DNA of 64,000 bases, taken from contig JBBAAM010000001.1 of assembly GCA_041658245.1 (NCBI GenBank), positions 124,001 to 188,000 on the forward strand, given 5' to 3'. A program made the translations under genes and the position numbers. Shown here piece after piece: positions 8,050 to 16,706 of the stretch; position 1 is the first letter of the stretch, and each line of letters begins with the position of its first letter. The notes beneath the pieces are model-generated. The model had not been told where the DNA came from, made no database searches, and saw only the letters and a list, made by a program, of their open reading frames with translations. This DNA comes from Fen-1258 sp041658245. GTDB lineage: Bacteria; Bacteroidota; Ignavibacteria; Ignavibacteriales; Melioribacteraceae.

Positions 8050-8841
8050 TTAAAAATCTTTTTTTGAAAAATTTTTTATTCCGATAAAAAATGGAATTAC
8101 TGCCCACACAATAAGCGATAAAATTGATAATATCGTTCCTAATGAACTGCCAAAGAATTTTTGAAACACAGCGCCCGTGTATCCCATTAATGCGGAGATA
8201 TCTAATTTTAAGATTACTAAAAGTCTGGCAAGATCTATCGGGTTTAGCATACTTAATATTATAGATATTTTCTCGATAGGATAATCTTGTAATATCTGTA
8301 ATAGGAAAAGTATTAGCGCATCGTAAATTGCCGAGAAAGCAAGCCAAGAAAATGTAGCAAGACCTAAACCGAGCATTTTATTTTCATTTAGTGTTGCTAT
8401 TAGAAAAGCGATACTGCAAAAAATAATTGTTTGGAAGAATCCGGCAATAAATAAAAATATAAGCACATCAAAATCGCCATGGATATTTCCCAAATTAAAA
8501 AGGATCGGTATAGAAGTACCCACAACAAAGCTAAGAGCCAACGGAAGTGCCAGACCAATATAAAGACCAAAGAATAAAGTACTTCTCTTAATTGGCTGTG
8601 AGAGCATAAAGATTATATATTCTTTGCTGTTGTAATAGTGAATGGTACCAAAAATGGTTGAAACAAGCGGGATAATTATTAATACTACATTCATCAAGCT
8701 GATTAACACTCTGGAAAAATCTTTATTGAATGTAAAAAGACTGTAACTAAGCAGAAAAAAGAAAGTTGTATAGATAATTATCCATTTACTTCTTGAGAGG
8801 TCATGAAGCTGGTACTTAATTATTTTTAAAAGAATTTTCAT
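8050..8841 (-). CDS. nosY: NosY, ABC transporter permease of the nos system
   Basis: 263 residues, with about six hydrophobic segments spread over the whole length and a long helical SxEYIxxxLSQPI segment after TM2 that is typical of ABC-2/NosY permeases. NosFY form the membrane ABC complex that works with NosD to build the copper-sulfur CuZ site of NosZ. The start overlaps the end of nosF by 4 bp (ATGA), indicating translational coupling. The assignment rests on fold plus position directly after nosD-nosF. Confidence 0.87.
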   Translation of the reverse strand: MKILLKIIKYQLHDLSRSKWIIIYTTFFFLLSYSLFTFNKDFSRVLISLMNVVLIIIPLVSTIFGTIHYYNSKEYIIFMLSQPIKRSTLFFGLYIGLALPLALSFVVGTSIPILFNLGNIHGDFDVLIFLFIAGFFQTIIFCSIAFLIATLNENKMLGLGLATFSWLAFSAIYDALILFLLQILQDYPIEKISIILSMLNPIDLARLLVILKLDISALMGYTGAVFQKFFGSSLGTILSILSLIVWAVIPFFIGIKNFSKKDF

Positions 8842-9548
8842 TTTTGTGCACCATTCATAATTGATGCAATAGCTCTTTCCAAATTTTGTTGATTTGTGGA
8901 ATTGATCAGGTCTTTAATTGTTCCATTAAAAAATATTTTACCTTCTAAAAGGAAAACTACATTTTGGGCAAGCTCTTCCATCTCGCTTAAAATGTGTGAT
9001 GTGAAAATGATAGTCTTTCCTTTTTTATTTTCTTTAAGAATTTTATCTTTTAACAAACTGCTTGCAACCGGGTCTAATCCGGCAGTCGGCTCATCCAATA
9101 TTATTATTTTAGGATCGAAGAGAAACGCAACTGCTACATTTACTTTTTGGCGGGTTCCCCCGGATAAAGTTTTCAATCGTTTCTTGAATGCTTGTTCCAA
9201 TTGAAAATCCGAGACTAATTCTTCATCGTAATTTGTTCGATTATCTCTTAAGTCTTTTACCATTCTAAAAATTTCATCCACAGTCAAATTTTCGGGGAAA
9301 TTTGCAATTTGAGAAACATAGCCAATCTCTTTTCTGTAATTATAATCTCCGTTTAATGTTATTCCGTTAACAACAATTTCTCCCGAAGTTGGTTTTACTA
9401 ATCCTAATAAAGATTTTATTAACGTTGTTTTACCGGAGGCATTGGGTCCGACTAAAAATGTTAATGATCCACCGGGAATGCTTAAATTAATTTCACTTAA
9501 TGCTTTGAGAGAACCGTAATGCTTTGAATAATTGTTTAATGTGATCAT
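8838..9548 (-). CDS. nosF: NosF, ABC transporter ATP-binding protein of the nos system
   Basis: 236 residues with a complete ABC ATPase: Walker A GPNASGKTT (about 35-43), Q-loop YVSQ, signature LSGGTRQK, Walker B IIILDEPTAGLD and the switch His in FTSH. It partners with NosY. It overlaps nosD by 4 bp upstream and nosY by 4 bp downstream. Confidence 0.92.
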   Translation of the reverse strand: MITLNNYSKHYGSLKALSEINLSIPGGSLTFLVGPNASGKTTLIKSLLGLVKPTSGEIVVNGITLNGDYNYRKEIGYVSQIANFPENLTVDEIFRMVKDLRDNRTNYDEELVSDFQLEQAFKKRLKTLSGGTRQKVNVAVAFLFDPKIIILDEPTAGLDPVASSLLKDKILKENKKGKTIIFTSHILSEMEELAQNVVFLLEGKIFFNGTIKDLINSTNQQNLERAIASIMNGAQK

Positions 9549-10822
9549 AAGAACTTTCGCATTGCCGGCTTGTTGTCAATTAAAGCCTCAGGTGTTAAAG
9601 TTGGAAAAATATTTTCGGCGATGTTTAATAATTCGACAAAGAAACTTCTCAACAAGATCAATGTTGGGCGGATTCTTTCGGTTATAACAGAAAATAATTT
9701 AACAGGATGGTAAGGTATGTCGCCAATGCCATCTTTATTTAAATCATAACCTTTGTATTCCGACCAATAATTGTTGTTAAACGTATTATAATTTTTAATG
9801 CTGTTGGTGGAAATGTCAAAAGTGTTTCCGATAAAGTTATTACGCTCAAAAGTATTTTCCATGGAGTTTGCCATTAGTCTGATCGCCCAACCGTTCTCAA
9901 TAAAATTATTTCCGGATGATTTTATTCTTGTGCAACCTTCTATATAGATTCCGCTAGAATTTTTAAAAAAATAATTATTTTCAATTCTGCTATTGGATAT
10001 TTCCTTCAGCAACAAACCGTAAGATCCGCCTCCCCAGTTCTGTTCAAATTTGTTGTTCGTCATTGTAACATTGTGAGTGTACATTACTGCAACGCCGGCA
10101 CCGTTATTAGTAAATGTATTGTTGGAATAACTGCAGCTATCGGAGAACATAAAATGTAGACCGTATCTCAAATTTTTTTCACTGTAATTATTTTCGATAT
10201 TACTGTTACGGACAAATTCCAGGTAGATGCCGTCGCGGTGCCCTCTGATATAATTATCTTTAATTGTAATATCTCTGCAGTACCATAAATGAATTCCGTT
10301 TCCAGAAAAAGTTTCTTTCGTGTTTGATGCAATGATTTCATTGTTAATAATTTTACAATGGCGAGATTTTGAAAGATAAACACCAAAAAAATTATTATAA
10401 AACTTATTCCCTTCAATCACGCAATTTTTTACACTATCCAATCTAATAGCTGCATTATCATGAATGAAATTTATTCCTGTATTCTTAAAAACGATTCCTT
10501 TGATTATTACTCCATCTGACTTTATAATCATTGTACCGGTGTTGTTATTTCCTAACAGAACCGGAAAGTTTATTCCTAACAAAACTACTGATTTGTTAAT
10601 AACAATAGTTCCTTCAGAATAGTTGCCGGCATGAACAAGAATTGTGTCGCCATCATTAGTCGAAAGTAATGCTTGATTGATTTTACTAAACTTTTGATTT
10701 GGTCCGACAAGAAATGTTTTTGCTAGACTCAACTGCAAAGAAGAGACGAGCATGCAAAAAAATATTATAGTTAATGAACGGAGTTTACTAATGCCATTCA
10801 TTTTTAACGTAAGACCGAACAT
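9545..10822 (-). CDS. nosD: NosD, periplasmic copper-site maturation protein
   Basis: Up to 425 residues. A signal peptide (best read from Met8, ATG at 10801) is followed by parallel beta-helix repeats of the carbohydrate-binding/sugar-hydrolysis (CASH) type, rich in NxI-NN, GIY and NxF turns from about residue 40 to 350. This is the NosD fold, needed in the periplasm for CuZ assembly. The sequence YWSEYKGYDLNKDGIGD near residue 355 is a family hallmark. The gene overlaps nosL (by 35 bp, or 14 bp from Met8) and nosF (4 bp). Confidence 0.93.
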   Translation of the reverse strand: MFGLTLKMNGISKLRSLTIIFFCMLVSSLQLSLAKTFLVGPNQKFSKINQALLSTNDGDTILVHAGNYSEGTIVINKSVVLLGINFPVLLGNNNTGTMIIKSDGVIIKGIVFKNTGINFIHDNAAIRLDSVKNCVIEGNKFYNNFFGVYLSKSRHCKIINNEIIASNTKETFSGNGIHLWYCRDITIKDNYIRGHRDGIYLEFVRNSNIENNYSEKNLRYGLHFMFSDSCSYSNNTFTNNGAGVAVMYTHNVTMTNNKFEQNWGGGSYGLLLKEISNSRIENNYFFKNSSGIYIEGCTRIKSSGNNFIENGWAIRLMANSMENTFERNNFIGNTFDISTNSIKNYNTFNNNYWSEYKGYDLNKDGIGDIPYHPVKLFSVITERIRPTLILLRSFFVELLNIAENIFPTLTPEALIDNKPAMRKFL

Positions 10823-11249
10823 CTTTCCAGCTTAAAACCTTTCCGCCGTTATCTGCTTTTAATTTATCTAAACTATTTTGATCAGCAAAAGCGCTGATGT
10901 TTAAGCCCATCGGACTTTTGATTTTTTCACTTACTAAAAAATATGCTACACTTGTATTGATAAACTTTTCCGGAGTAAGATAGTCGGTCACCCACCCGGA
11001 ATGAATCTCTTCATCTTTCATAGAGCTATAAAATGCAGATAAGCATTCTATTGAATCGAATTTATAAATTTTCCCTTTATCGGTAATGAGCTCTGCCCCA
11101 AATTTCGGATCAGAAATAGTCATCTTGCAATTGTCACAAGCATCATTACCGTAAAAAATTGGTTCCGGTGCTTTTTGACAAGAGACGAAAAAAAAACAAT
11201 AAAATATCACAGGAAGAAATAATCCTAAACTACAATTTCGCAGGCTCAT
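10788..11249 (-). CDS. nosL: NosL, copper-chaperone lipoprotein
   Basis: 153 residues. A lipoprotein signal ends in FVSC (about residue 24). The copper-binding signature GNDACDNCKMTI follows (about 34-45), then YKFDSIECL, which matches the conserved core of NosL, a Cu(I) donor for NosZ. It lies between the 5-TM protein gene (4-bp ATGA overlap) and nosD. Confidence 0.92.
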   Translation of the reverse strand: MSLRNCSLGLFLPVIFYCFFFVSCQKAPEPIFYGNDACDNCKMTISDPKFGAELITDKGKIYKFDSIECLSAFYSSMKDEEIHSGWVTDYLTPEKFINTSVAYFLVSEKIKSPMGLNISAFADQNSLDKLKADNGGKVLSWKDVRSYVKNEWH

Positions 11250-11830
11250 GTTATTGCCTTCGAACTTTTCTTATCTATATATAATGCAATAACAGCGCTC
11301 ATAATAGATAGTACAATAATGTATGTGCCTATATCAGGAAAAGATTGTGCATTCATATTCAATAATTGCTTTGAACCCAAAAGAGGCGGCTGGTATGTTA
11401 AACCCGGGACCCTGATAGCGGCTTTGGGATCTAGATTGTGTCCGTAATCGTATTCCCACATATAGTAATCATAAAAACCAATTCCCAATGCGATAAAAAA
11501 AAGTAAGATCCATGCGGCTACAATTTTTCTGTTTTTTAATGCAGCCGCCATTAATCCTAATAGAATAAATCCAGCAATTATGTAAGGCATAATTTTAAGT
11601 TCGGGAATAGATTCTGGTTCAATTGTTTTCATCCCGATGTAATGATTTAATCCGTTGATGTTTCTCAAATCAAATTTTTTGTAACCGGTAATTTGATTAA
11701 CCCAGATTCTTAAACCAATACCTTCAGGATATTGCGGCGCCACCAAATCTATTTTCCAAATTGGAAAAAAAAACACACCCAATAACATTACCGCAGAAAT
11801 TAAAACTAAAATTCTTGATTTGGTTGACAT
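11246..11830 (-). CDS. Uncharacterised multi-spanning membrane protein of the nos operon
   Basis: 194 residues with about five hydrophobic segments: 5-25, a long periplasmic-looking loop (about 30-75, YPEGIGLRIW, then HYIGMKTI), 83-100, 104-122 and 168-186. A Tyr/Asp-rich stretch (YDYYMWEYDYGHNLDPKAAI) lies in a second loop. I recognise the pattern as a conserved companion between nosZ and nosL in Bacteroidota-type (clade II) nos clusters, but know no tested function. The His/Met/Asp-containing loops would suit copper or quinol handling. This is inference from operon position. Confidence 0.75.
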   Translation of the reverse strand: MSTKSRILVLISAVMLLGVFFFPIWKIDLVAPQYPEGIGLRIWVNQITGYKKFDLRNINGLNHYIGMKTIEPESIPELKIMPYIIAGFILLGLMAAALKNRKIVAAWILLFFIALGIGFYDYYMWEYDYGHNLDPKAAIRVPGLTYQPPLLGSKQLLNMNAQSFPDIGTYIIVLSIMSAVIALYIDKKSSKAIT

Positions 11831-11869
11831 TGTAAATCCTAATTTATCAGAATCTATTCCCGAAGAAAT

Positions 11870-13813
11870 TTAATTAAACAATAATTTTGTGTTACTTCCA
11901 GAAGAAGAAACTCTTACATATCCTTGCATTTCTTGATGCAATGCCGAACAAAAATCTGTACAGTAGAAAGGATAAATTCCTTCTTTCTGTGGGTTCCAAA
12001 CTATTGTTTTTGTTTGACCAGGCATTACTAACAACTCGGAGTTATTTGCACCTTTGATTGCAAATCCGTGAGGTATATCCCAATCTTGTTCCAGGTTCGT
12101 AACATGAAAGAAAACTTTATCGCCAACTTTTATACCCTCAATGTTATCCGGTTTAAAATGGCTTCTTGTTGTTGAAAGATAAACATGAACTTCATTTCCT
12201 TTTCTTTCAACGAGCGCTTCTTTTTCGCCTTTTAGTGCGTAAGGATTTTTATTTTTTTCCAACTCATAAATTCTCTTAGAATTCTTTTCCAACAAGTCTG
12301 CTGGAATTGCTTGTGCGTAATGAGGTTCTCCAACAGTCGGAAAATCAAGAAGCAGTTTCATTTTATCGCCGGAAATATCAAACAACTGAGCTGACTGGGT
12401 AACTTCGGGTCCCGTTGGTAAATATCTATCCTTTGTAATCTTGTTCAATGCAACAACATATTTACCCCACGGCTTTCTGCTGTCGCCGCCCGGAATCATC
12501 AAGTGGCCGATTGAATAATAAGTCGGAACGCGGTCTACAACTTCCCAAGTGCCGAGTTTCCATTTTACAATTTCCGATGACAAGAAAGCAGAAGTGTATG
12601 CATAACCATTTCCGTCAAATTCGGTGTGAAGAGGTCCAAGACCGGGATTTTGTACTTCTCCTGCAACAACTGATTCGTATTTAAGAATAGGAATTCCATC
12701 TACATCGCCTGCGAACTCTTTATTCTCGATTGCTTTGATCATTTTTGAAAATGAGTGAACGGGAATAACAGAAGCAAGCTTTCCGCCTGCAACTATATAC
12801 TCGCCGCTTGGATCGACATCAACTCCGTGTGGCGATTTTGGAGTCGGGATGTAGTAAATAATTCCCGGACATTCTTTCGGATCAAGCACCAGCGCTTCAT
12901 TCATCTTTTTTGAAATAGCTTTGTGAGCGCCTTCGTCATAGTTGTTGTCGTAGTATTCAGCGCTCATCTTCTTTCCTTTACCTTCGGCGGCATATTTTTC
13001 AGCTAACTTCCAATTTACCGCGGCAATAAAATCCTTATCATTTTGGGATGCATTAACTTCTAAAAGTGTGTTAGCCCGTTCGCTGTTATAAGAAGTGAAG
13101 AATGACCAATCGTGAGATGGACCTTTTCCTGAATGCGCTATATCGTAATTAAATCCGGGCACAACAATTTGAAAAGCTAAATTCATATCGCCGGAATTTT
13201 TATCAACTTTTATGTAAGAGATTGTTCCTTTAAAATTTTCTTTATAGGAAGAAATTGGAACATCTTTTTGAGGAACGGGAACGCTGAATCTTGTTGAAGC
13301 AACAACATACTCGGTATTTTCGGTTACAAAAGGAGAACCGTGATTACCGGCGGAGTTTGGAATTTCAATTGTTTCTACAGTCTCAAAAGTAGTAAGATCA
13401 ATTCTAGCAACTCTTGGTGTATTATTACCGTTAATGAATAACCATTTTCCGTCTTGTTCACCATTTGTTTTCGATAAAACCGGATGGTGTGCATCATCCC
13501 ATGGAACAAATCCGAATGAAGTATTCAACATTGGTTTTGTTTCTTCTGAATATCCGTAACCTGTTTCCGGATTTTGCGAGAAGACACTAATTACTTTAAA
13601 TAATCTGCCCGAGGGAAGTCCATAGACTGAAACTTGCCCGCTGAATCCTCCAGACATAAATGCGTAAAATTCATCATGTGTTCCCGGTGCAACATAAACT
13701 TTAGACGCAGCATCGCTAAAGTCACCGGCGCTATTTGAATTAGAACAATTATATAAAATAGCACTTAACAATAAAGCAGGAACAATGAGGAATAAATATT
13801 TTTTCTTTTTCAT
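11870..13813 (-). CDS. nosZ: NosZ, clade II nitrous oxide reductase
   Basis: 647 residues. The N-terminus is a Sec/lipoprotein-like signal (MKKKKYLFLIVPALLL...LYNC) and lacks the Tat twin arginine of clade I enzymes. A seven-bladed propeller follows with CuZ-type His segments (DDAHHPV near residue 107, HGSPFVTE, APSHDWSFF-like GPSHDWSFF, SPHGVD, GPLHTEF). The cupredoxin CuA domain is complete: CTDFCSALHQEM (about 620-631). The enzyme reduces N2O to N2 in the periplasm or on the membrane. It is the second structural gene of the operon, after the cytochrome. Confidence 0.96.
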   Translation of the reverse strand: MKKKKYLFLIVPALLLSAILYNCSNSNSAGDFSDAASKVYVAPGTHDEFYAFMSGGFSGQVSVYGLPSGRLFKVISVFSQNPETGYGYSEETKPMLNTSFGFVPWDDAHHPVLSKTNGEQDGKWLFINGNNTPRVARIDLTTFETVETIEIPNSAGNHGSPFVTENTEYVVASTRFSVPVPQKDVPISSYKENFKGTISYIKVDKNSGDMNLAFQIVVPGFNYDIAHSGKGPSHDWSFFTSYNSERANTLLEVNASQNDKDFIAAVNWKLAEKYAAEGKGKKMSAEYYDNNYDEGAHKAISKKMNEALVLDPKECPGIIYYIPTPKSPHGVDVDPSGEYIVAGGKLASVIPVHSFSKMIKAIENKEFAGDVDGIPILKYESVVAGEVQNPGLGPLHTEFDGNGYAYTSAFLSSEIVKWKLGTWEVVDRVPTYYSIGHLMIPGGDSRKPWGKYVVALNKITKDRYLPTGPEVTQSAQLFDISGDKMKLLLDFPTVGEPHYAQAIPADLLEKNSKRIYELEKNKNPYALKGEKEALVERKGNEVHVYLSTTRSHFKPDNIEGIKVGDKVFFHVTNLEQDWDIPHGFAIKGANNSELLVMPGQTKTIVWNPQKEGIYPFYCTDFCSALHQEMQGYVRVSSSGSNTKLLFN

Positions 13814-13832
13814 AGTTTTTCCTTTTGATAAT

Positions 13833-14309
13833 TTATTTTTTTAATTTATCCACAGAACGAAAATATTCAAGCATCATTCTTGCATCTTCTTGTGTTACAT
13901 TTTGAAATGTCATTTGTGTTGGATATTGAGCAAACATTTTTTTTGCCTCCGGATGTTTTGCAACCATCTCAACGGGATTTAAAATCATATTCATTATGTA
14001 TTCAGGCGATCTTCTTTCAATTAGATCCCTCTGAGCGGGTCCTGTGTAGCGTTCATCTAACTTATGGCACTGAGCACATTTCGCATCGAATAATTTTTGT
14101 CCGGTCTCAACCATTTTAGAGTCAATCGGACCAAGATTTAATTTTTCTTTTATCGGCCCAATTCCATTATCCAGTTCGAAAACAGTTAGTCCAAAAATCT
14201 TTGCCGTCTTTTCTTTCTTTGCCGTTTCTACATCGGCTCCGGATTTATTTTCTCCGCATGCTCCAAAAAGCAGAATAGAAACGGCTGTTATGAAAAACAA
14301 CTTCTTCAT
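13833..14309 (-). CDS. Cytochrome c lipoprotein, likely electron donor to NosZ
   Basis: 158 residues. A lipoprotein signal ends in FGAC (residue 18). A single class I haem motif CAQCH (about 94-98) is followed by a distal Met region (KMFAQYPTQM). A strong AGGAGA site precedes ATG 14309, and nosZ starts 19 bp after its stop. Monohaem c-type cytochromes of this kind accompany clade II nosZ and are thought to deliver electrons to the CuA site. Tethering is to the membrane through the predicted lipid anchor. Confidence 0.9.
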   Translation of the reverse strand: MKKLFFITAVSILLFGACGENKSGADVETAKKEKTAKIFGLTVFELDNGIGPIKEKLNLGPIDSKMVETGQKLFDAKCAQCHKLDERYTGPAQRDLIERRSPEYIMNMILNPVEMVAKHPEAKKMFAQYPTQMTFQNVTQEDARMMLEYFRSVDKLKK

Positions 14310-14352
14310 TGTGTCTCCTTGTTATTATTGTAAAAATTTATGTTATTCATTT

Positions 14353-14781
14353 TTAATTATTGAAATCAGTTTCTAACCTCAAGCATAAATTTCCAAGAGT
14401 GTGGTTATTAATTATATAAGTCATTTCTTTGTTAAATGTTGTCCATAATGAGCAGATCATACATTCTTCCTCTGAACAGGAATCAACATCTCCGCCGAAC
14501 AAACATTTTTCAAATTCTTTGGTTTGCCCAAGAGAATCAAAAATGGTTTTTAATTTTATTTGTTGCGGATCAACAGCAAAAGAAAATCCACCGCCTTTCC
14601 CTTTTTTAGAAATTAAAATTCCTTTATGCGCGAGAATCTGTAATATTTTTGAAATGAATTCCTTAGGAATTTGCAATTGTTCAGAAATGTACGTTGCAGA
14701 AAATACATGATTACTTTTAAATCTTTTCATGTACAACAGGGTTTGCATTCCATATTTTAGTTTATTGCTATACAAAATCAT
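14353..14781 (-). CDS. Rrf2-family regulator heading the nos operon
   Basis: About 142 residues from ATG 14781. A TTG at 14838 would add 19 poorly conserved residues, so the ATG start is preferred because the family begins right before a YGMQTLLYM-like helix. The winged helix (ISEQLQIPKEFISKILQIL, then KGKGGGF) is followed by a cysteine cluster C-x8-C-x4-C-x2-C (about 89-106) able to hold an Fe-S cluster. It resembles the NO-sensing NsrR type. It lies 43 bp upstream of the cytochrome gene on the same strand and is probably the pathway regulator. Confidence 0.87.
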   Translation of the reverse strand: MILYSNKLKYGMQTLLYMKRFKSNHVFSATYISEQLQIPKEFISKILQILAHKGILISKKGKGGGFSFAVDPQQIKLKTIFDSLGQTKEFEKCLFGGDVDSCSEEECMICSLWTTFNKEMTYIINNHTLGNLCLRLETDFNN

Positions 14782-14984
14782 TATCGGATTTATTGTTCTG
14801 ATTAAAACTACGGGTTTCCTATTTACAAAGTCAAGCAAAAAGAAAAGCGGGTCTTCTTTATCCGATTTAACTAAGAATATATGTTTTTTTGCATGTTTTC
14901 TACTATTTCATTTGACAGAGAAACTTAAAACTATTACTTTTGTATCGGAATTAATAGTCCGTTTAATAAAAATACTCGTAGTTT

Positions 14985-16085
14985 ATGGCGATTAGTTATA
15001 GAAAAAACACATCAAAATCGATACAGAAGATTAGATTCGGTATTCAAATCGGATTTGCTATTCTTTGTATTTGGATCGGAATCGAGTTCTATCAGTTTAT
15101 TTCCTATCTGGAGTCGAATGGCACCACCACATTTCACCAAAGACCGCCGGGCGTAGAAGGATTTCTTCCTATCAGTGCACTAATGAGCGTAGTGTATTTT
15201 TTCCAAACCGGAAAAGTGCATGACGTTCATCCCGCGGGATTTTTCATTTTCTTAGCAATTGTTGGTGTATCGCTGACTTTTGGAAAAGCATTTTGCAGTT
15301 GGATGTGTCCGGTTGGTTTTATCTCAGAACTGGTAGGAGACTTTGGAGAAAAAATTTGGAAGAAACTTTTCAAACGGAGATTTAAACTGCCGAAGCTAAT
15401 TGATTATCCATTGCGCGCTGTGAAATATTTACTGCTTGCATTTTTTGCATTTGCAATTTTTTCGATGACGGAAACCGCGCTTGCATTTTTCTTAAGCGAT
15501 GCATACAATATTGCCGCTGACGTTAAGATGTTTTATTTTTTCGCAAACATTTCCAGATTCAGTCTTATTGTTATTGGTATTCTTTTCTTGCTTTCTGTTT
15601 TTATTAGAAATTTTTGGTGCAGGTATCTTTGTCCTTATGGCGCTTTGTTAGGATTGATTGGGTTTTTAAGTCCGAACAAAATAAAAAGAAATGCCGTAAA
15701 CTGTATTGATTGCGGATTGTGTGCCAAGGCATGTCCGTCATTCATCAAAGTTGATAAGGTAAAAACCGTTTATTCAGATGAATGCACATCGTGTTTGAAT
15801 TGTGTGGATGCTTGCCCGGTTGCTGACACGCTTGAAGTGAAAAATATTTTCGGAGAGAAAAAAGTTTCTAAAAAAATTATTGCATTCGGTGTTATTCTTT
15901 TGTTTGTTTCAATAACGGGATTGGGAATGATTACCGGTCATTGGCATAATAAAGTTTCTAAAGAAGAATATCTAATAATTCACAAGCAGTTAGATGCAAT
16001 TGGGCATCCAACAAGCACTGCAGAAATTAAAGAATTGAATAGATCTACACAAAAAGGAAAAGTGAATAGAGATGGAATCGATTAA
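14985..16085 (+). CDS. NapH/NosR-like membrane polyferredoxin of the nrf operon
   Basis: 366 residues. About five transmembrane helices (20-40, 78-98, 135-160, 183-205, about 300-320), cytoplasmic CxxxCP motifs (CSWMCPVG about 101 and CRYLCPYG about 211), then two 4Fe-4S motifs, CIDCGLCAKACP (about 238-249) and CTSCLNCVDACP (about 263-274). This is the NapH/NosR-C-terminal/CcoG-like architecture that oxidises quinol or ferredoxin. Directly before nrfHA it probably feeds electrons into nitrite ammonification, but it could equally serve NosZ, whose operon diverges 200 bp away. It overlaps nrfH by 14 bp. Confidence 0.87.
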   Translation: MAISYRKNTSKSIQKIRFGIQIGFAILCIWIGIEFYQFISYLESNGTTTFHQRPPGVEGFLPISALMSVVYFFQTGKVHDVHPAGFFIFLAIVGVSLTFGKAFCSWMCPVGFISELVGDFGEKIWKKLFKRRFKLPKLIDYPLRAVKYLLLAFFAFAIFSMTETALAFFLSDAYNIAADVKMFYFFANISRFSLIVIGILFLLSVFIRNFWCRYLCPYGALLGLIGFLSPNKIKRNAVNCIDCGLCAKACPSFIKVDKVKTVYSDECTSCLNCVDACPVADTLEVKNIFGEKKVSKKIIAFGVILLFVSITGLGMITGHWHNKVSKEEYLIIHKQLDAIGHPTSTAEIKELNRSTQKGKVNRDGID

Positions 16086-16689
16086 GAAGAATTGGTTCAC
16101 AAAAGTTTTTTCTCACATCATTCCGCCGAAGCAGTGGAGATACCCTATAATAGTACTCGCCGGAATTTTTGTCGGATTAGGATTTTATGTACTCTACATC
16201 TCAAATGCATTTTCATACTTATCAGATAATCCAAAAACATGCGTGAATTGCCATGTTATGAATCCTCAATATGCAACTTGGGAAAGGAGTAGTCACGGCA
16301 GAGTTGCAATGTGCAATGATTGTCATGTGCCCCAAAATAATTTCATCAGCAAGTATTTATTTAAGGCGAGTGATGGGTTGCGCCACGCGACGTATTTCAC
16401 AATGCGTTGGGAGCCGCAAGTAATACAAATCAAAGAAGATGGAAAGAGAGCGGTTCAGAATAATTGCATTCGATGCCACAGCAATTTAATTCACCCAATA
16501 GCTTTGAGATCAATTAATAATAATAACGTTGAAGATCAAACGGAAAGATATTGCTGGAATTGCCACAGAGAAACGCCTCATGGCAGAGTACACAGTTTAT
16601 CTTCAACACCTTATGCAAGAGTACCGCAATTGGCTCCATTAATTCCCGAATGGATGGAAAAATATATTTCATCAGAGAGAAAGAATTAA
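16072..16689 (+). CDS. nrfH: NrfH, tetrahaem quinol dehydrogenase of nitrite reductase
   Basis: 205 residues, with an N-terminal membrane anchor (about 23-45). The four haem motifs are CVNCH (about 59), CNDCH (about 80), CIRCH (about 136) and CWNCH (about 162). It belongs to the NapC/NirT family and passes electrons from menaquinol to NrfA at the periplasmic face. The C-terminal half is slightly longer than average. nrfA follows 17 bp later, confirming the pairing. Confidence 0.95.
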   Translation: MESIKKNWFTKVFSHIIPPKQWRYPIIVLAGIFVGLGFYVLYISNAFSYLSDNPKTCVNCHVMNPQYATWERSSHGRVAMCNDCHVPQNNFISKYLFKASDGLRHATYFTMRWEPQVIQIKEDGKRAVQNNCIRCHSNLIHPIALRSINNNNVEDQTERYCWNCHRETPHGRVHSLSSTPYARVPQLAPLIPEWMEKYISSERKN

Positions 16690-16706
16690 TCAGAAAGGAT
16701 CTATCA

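Noticed and set aside
14782..14838. TTG start 57 bp upstream for the nos-linked Rrf2 gene
   Set aside because: The added residues are not Rrf2-like, and the ATG at 14781 places the first helix at the usual distance.
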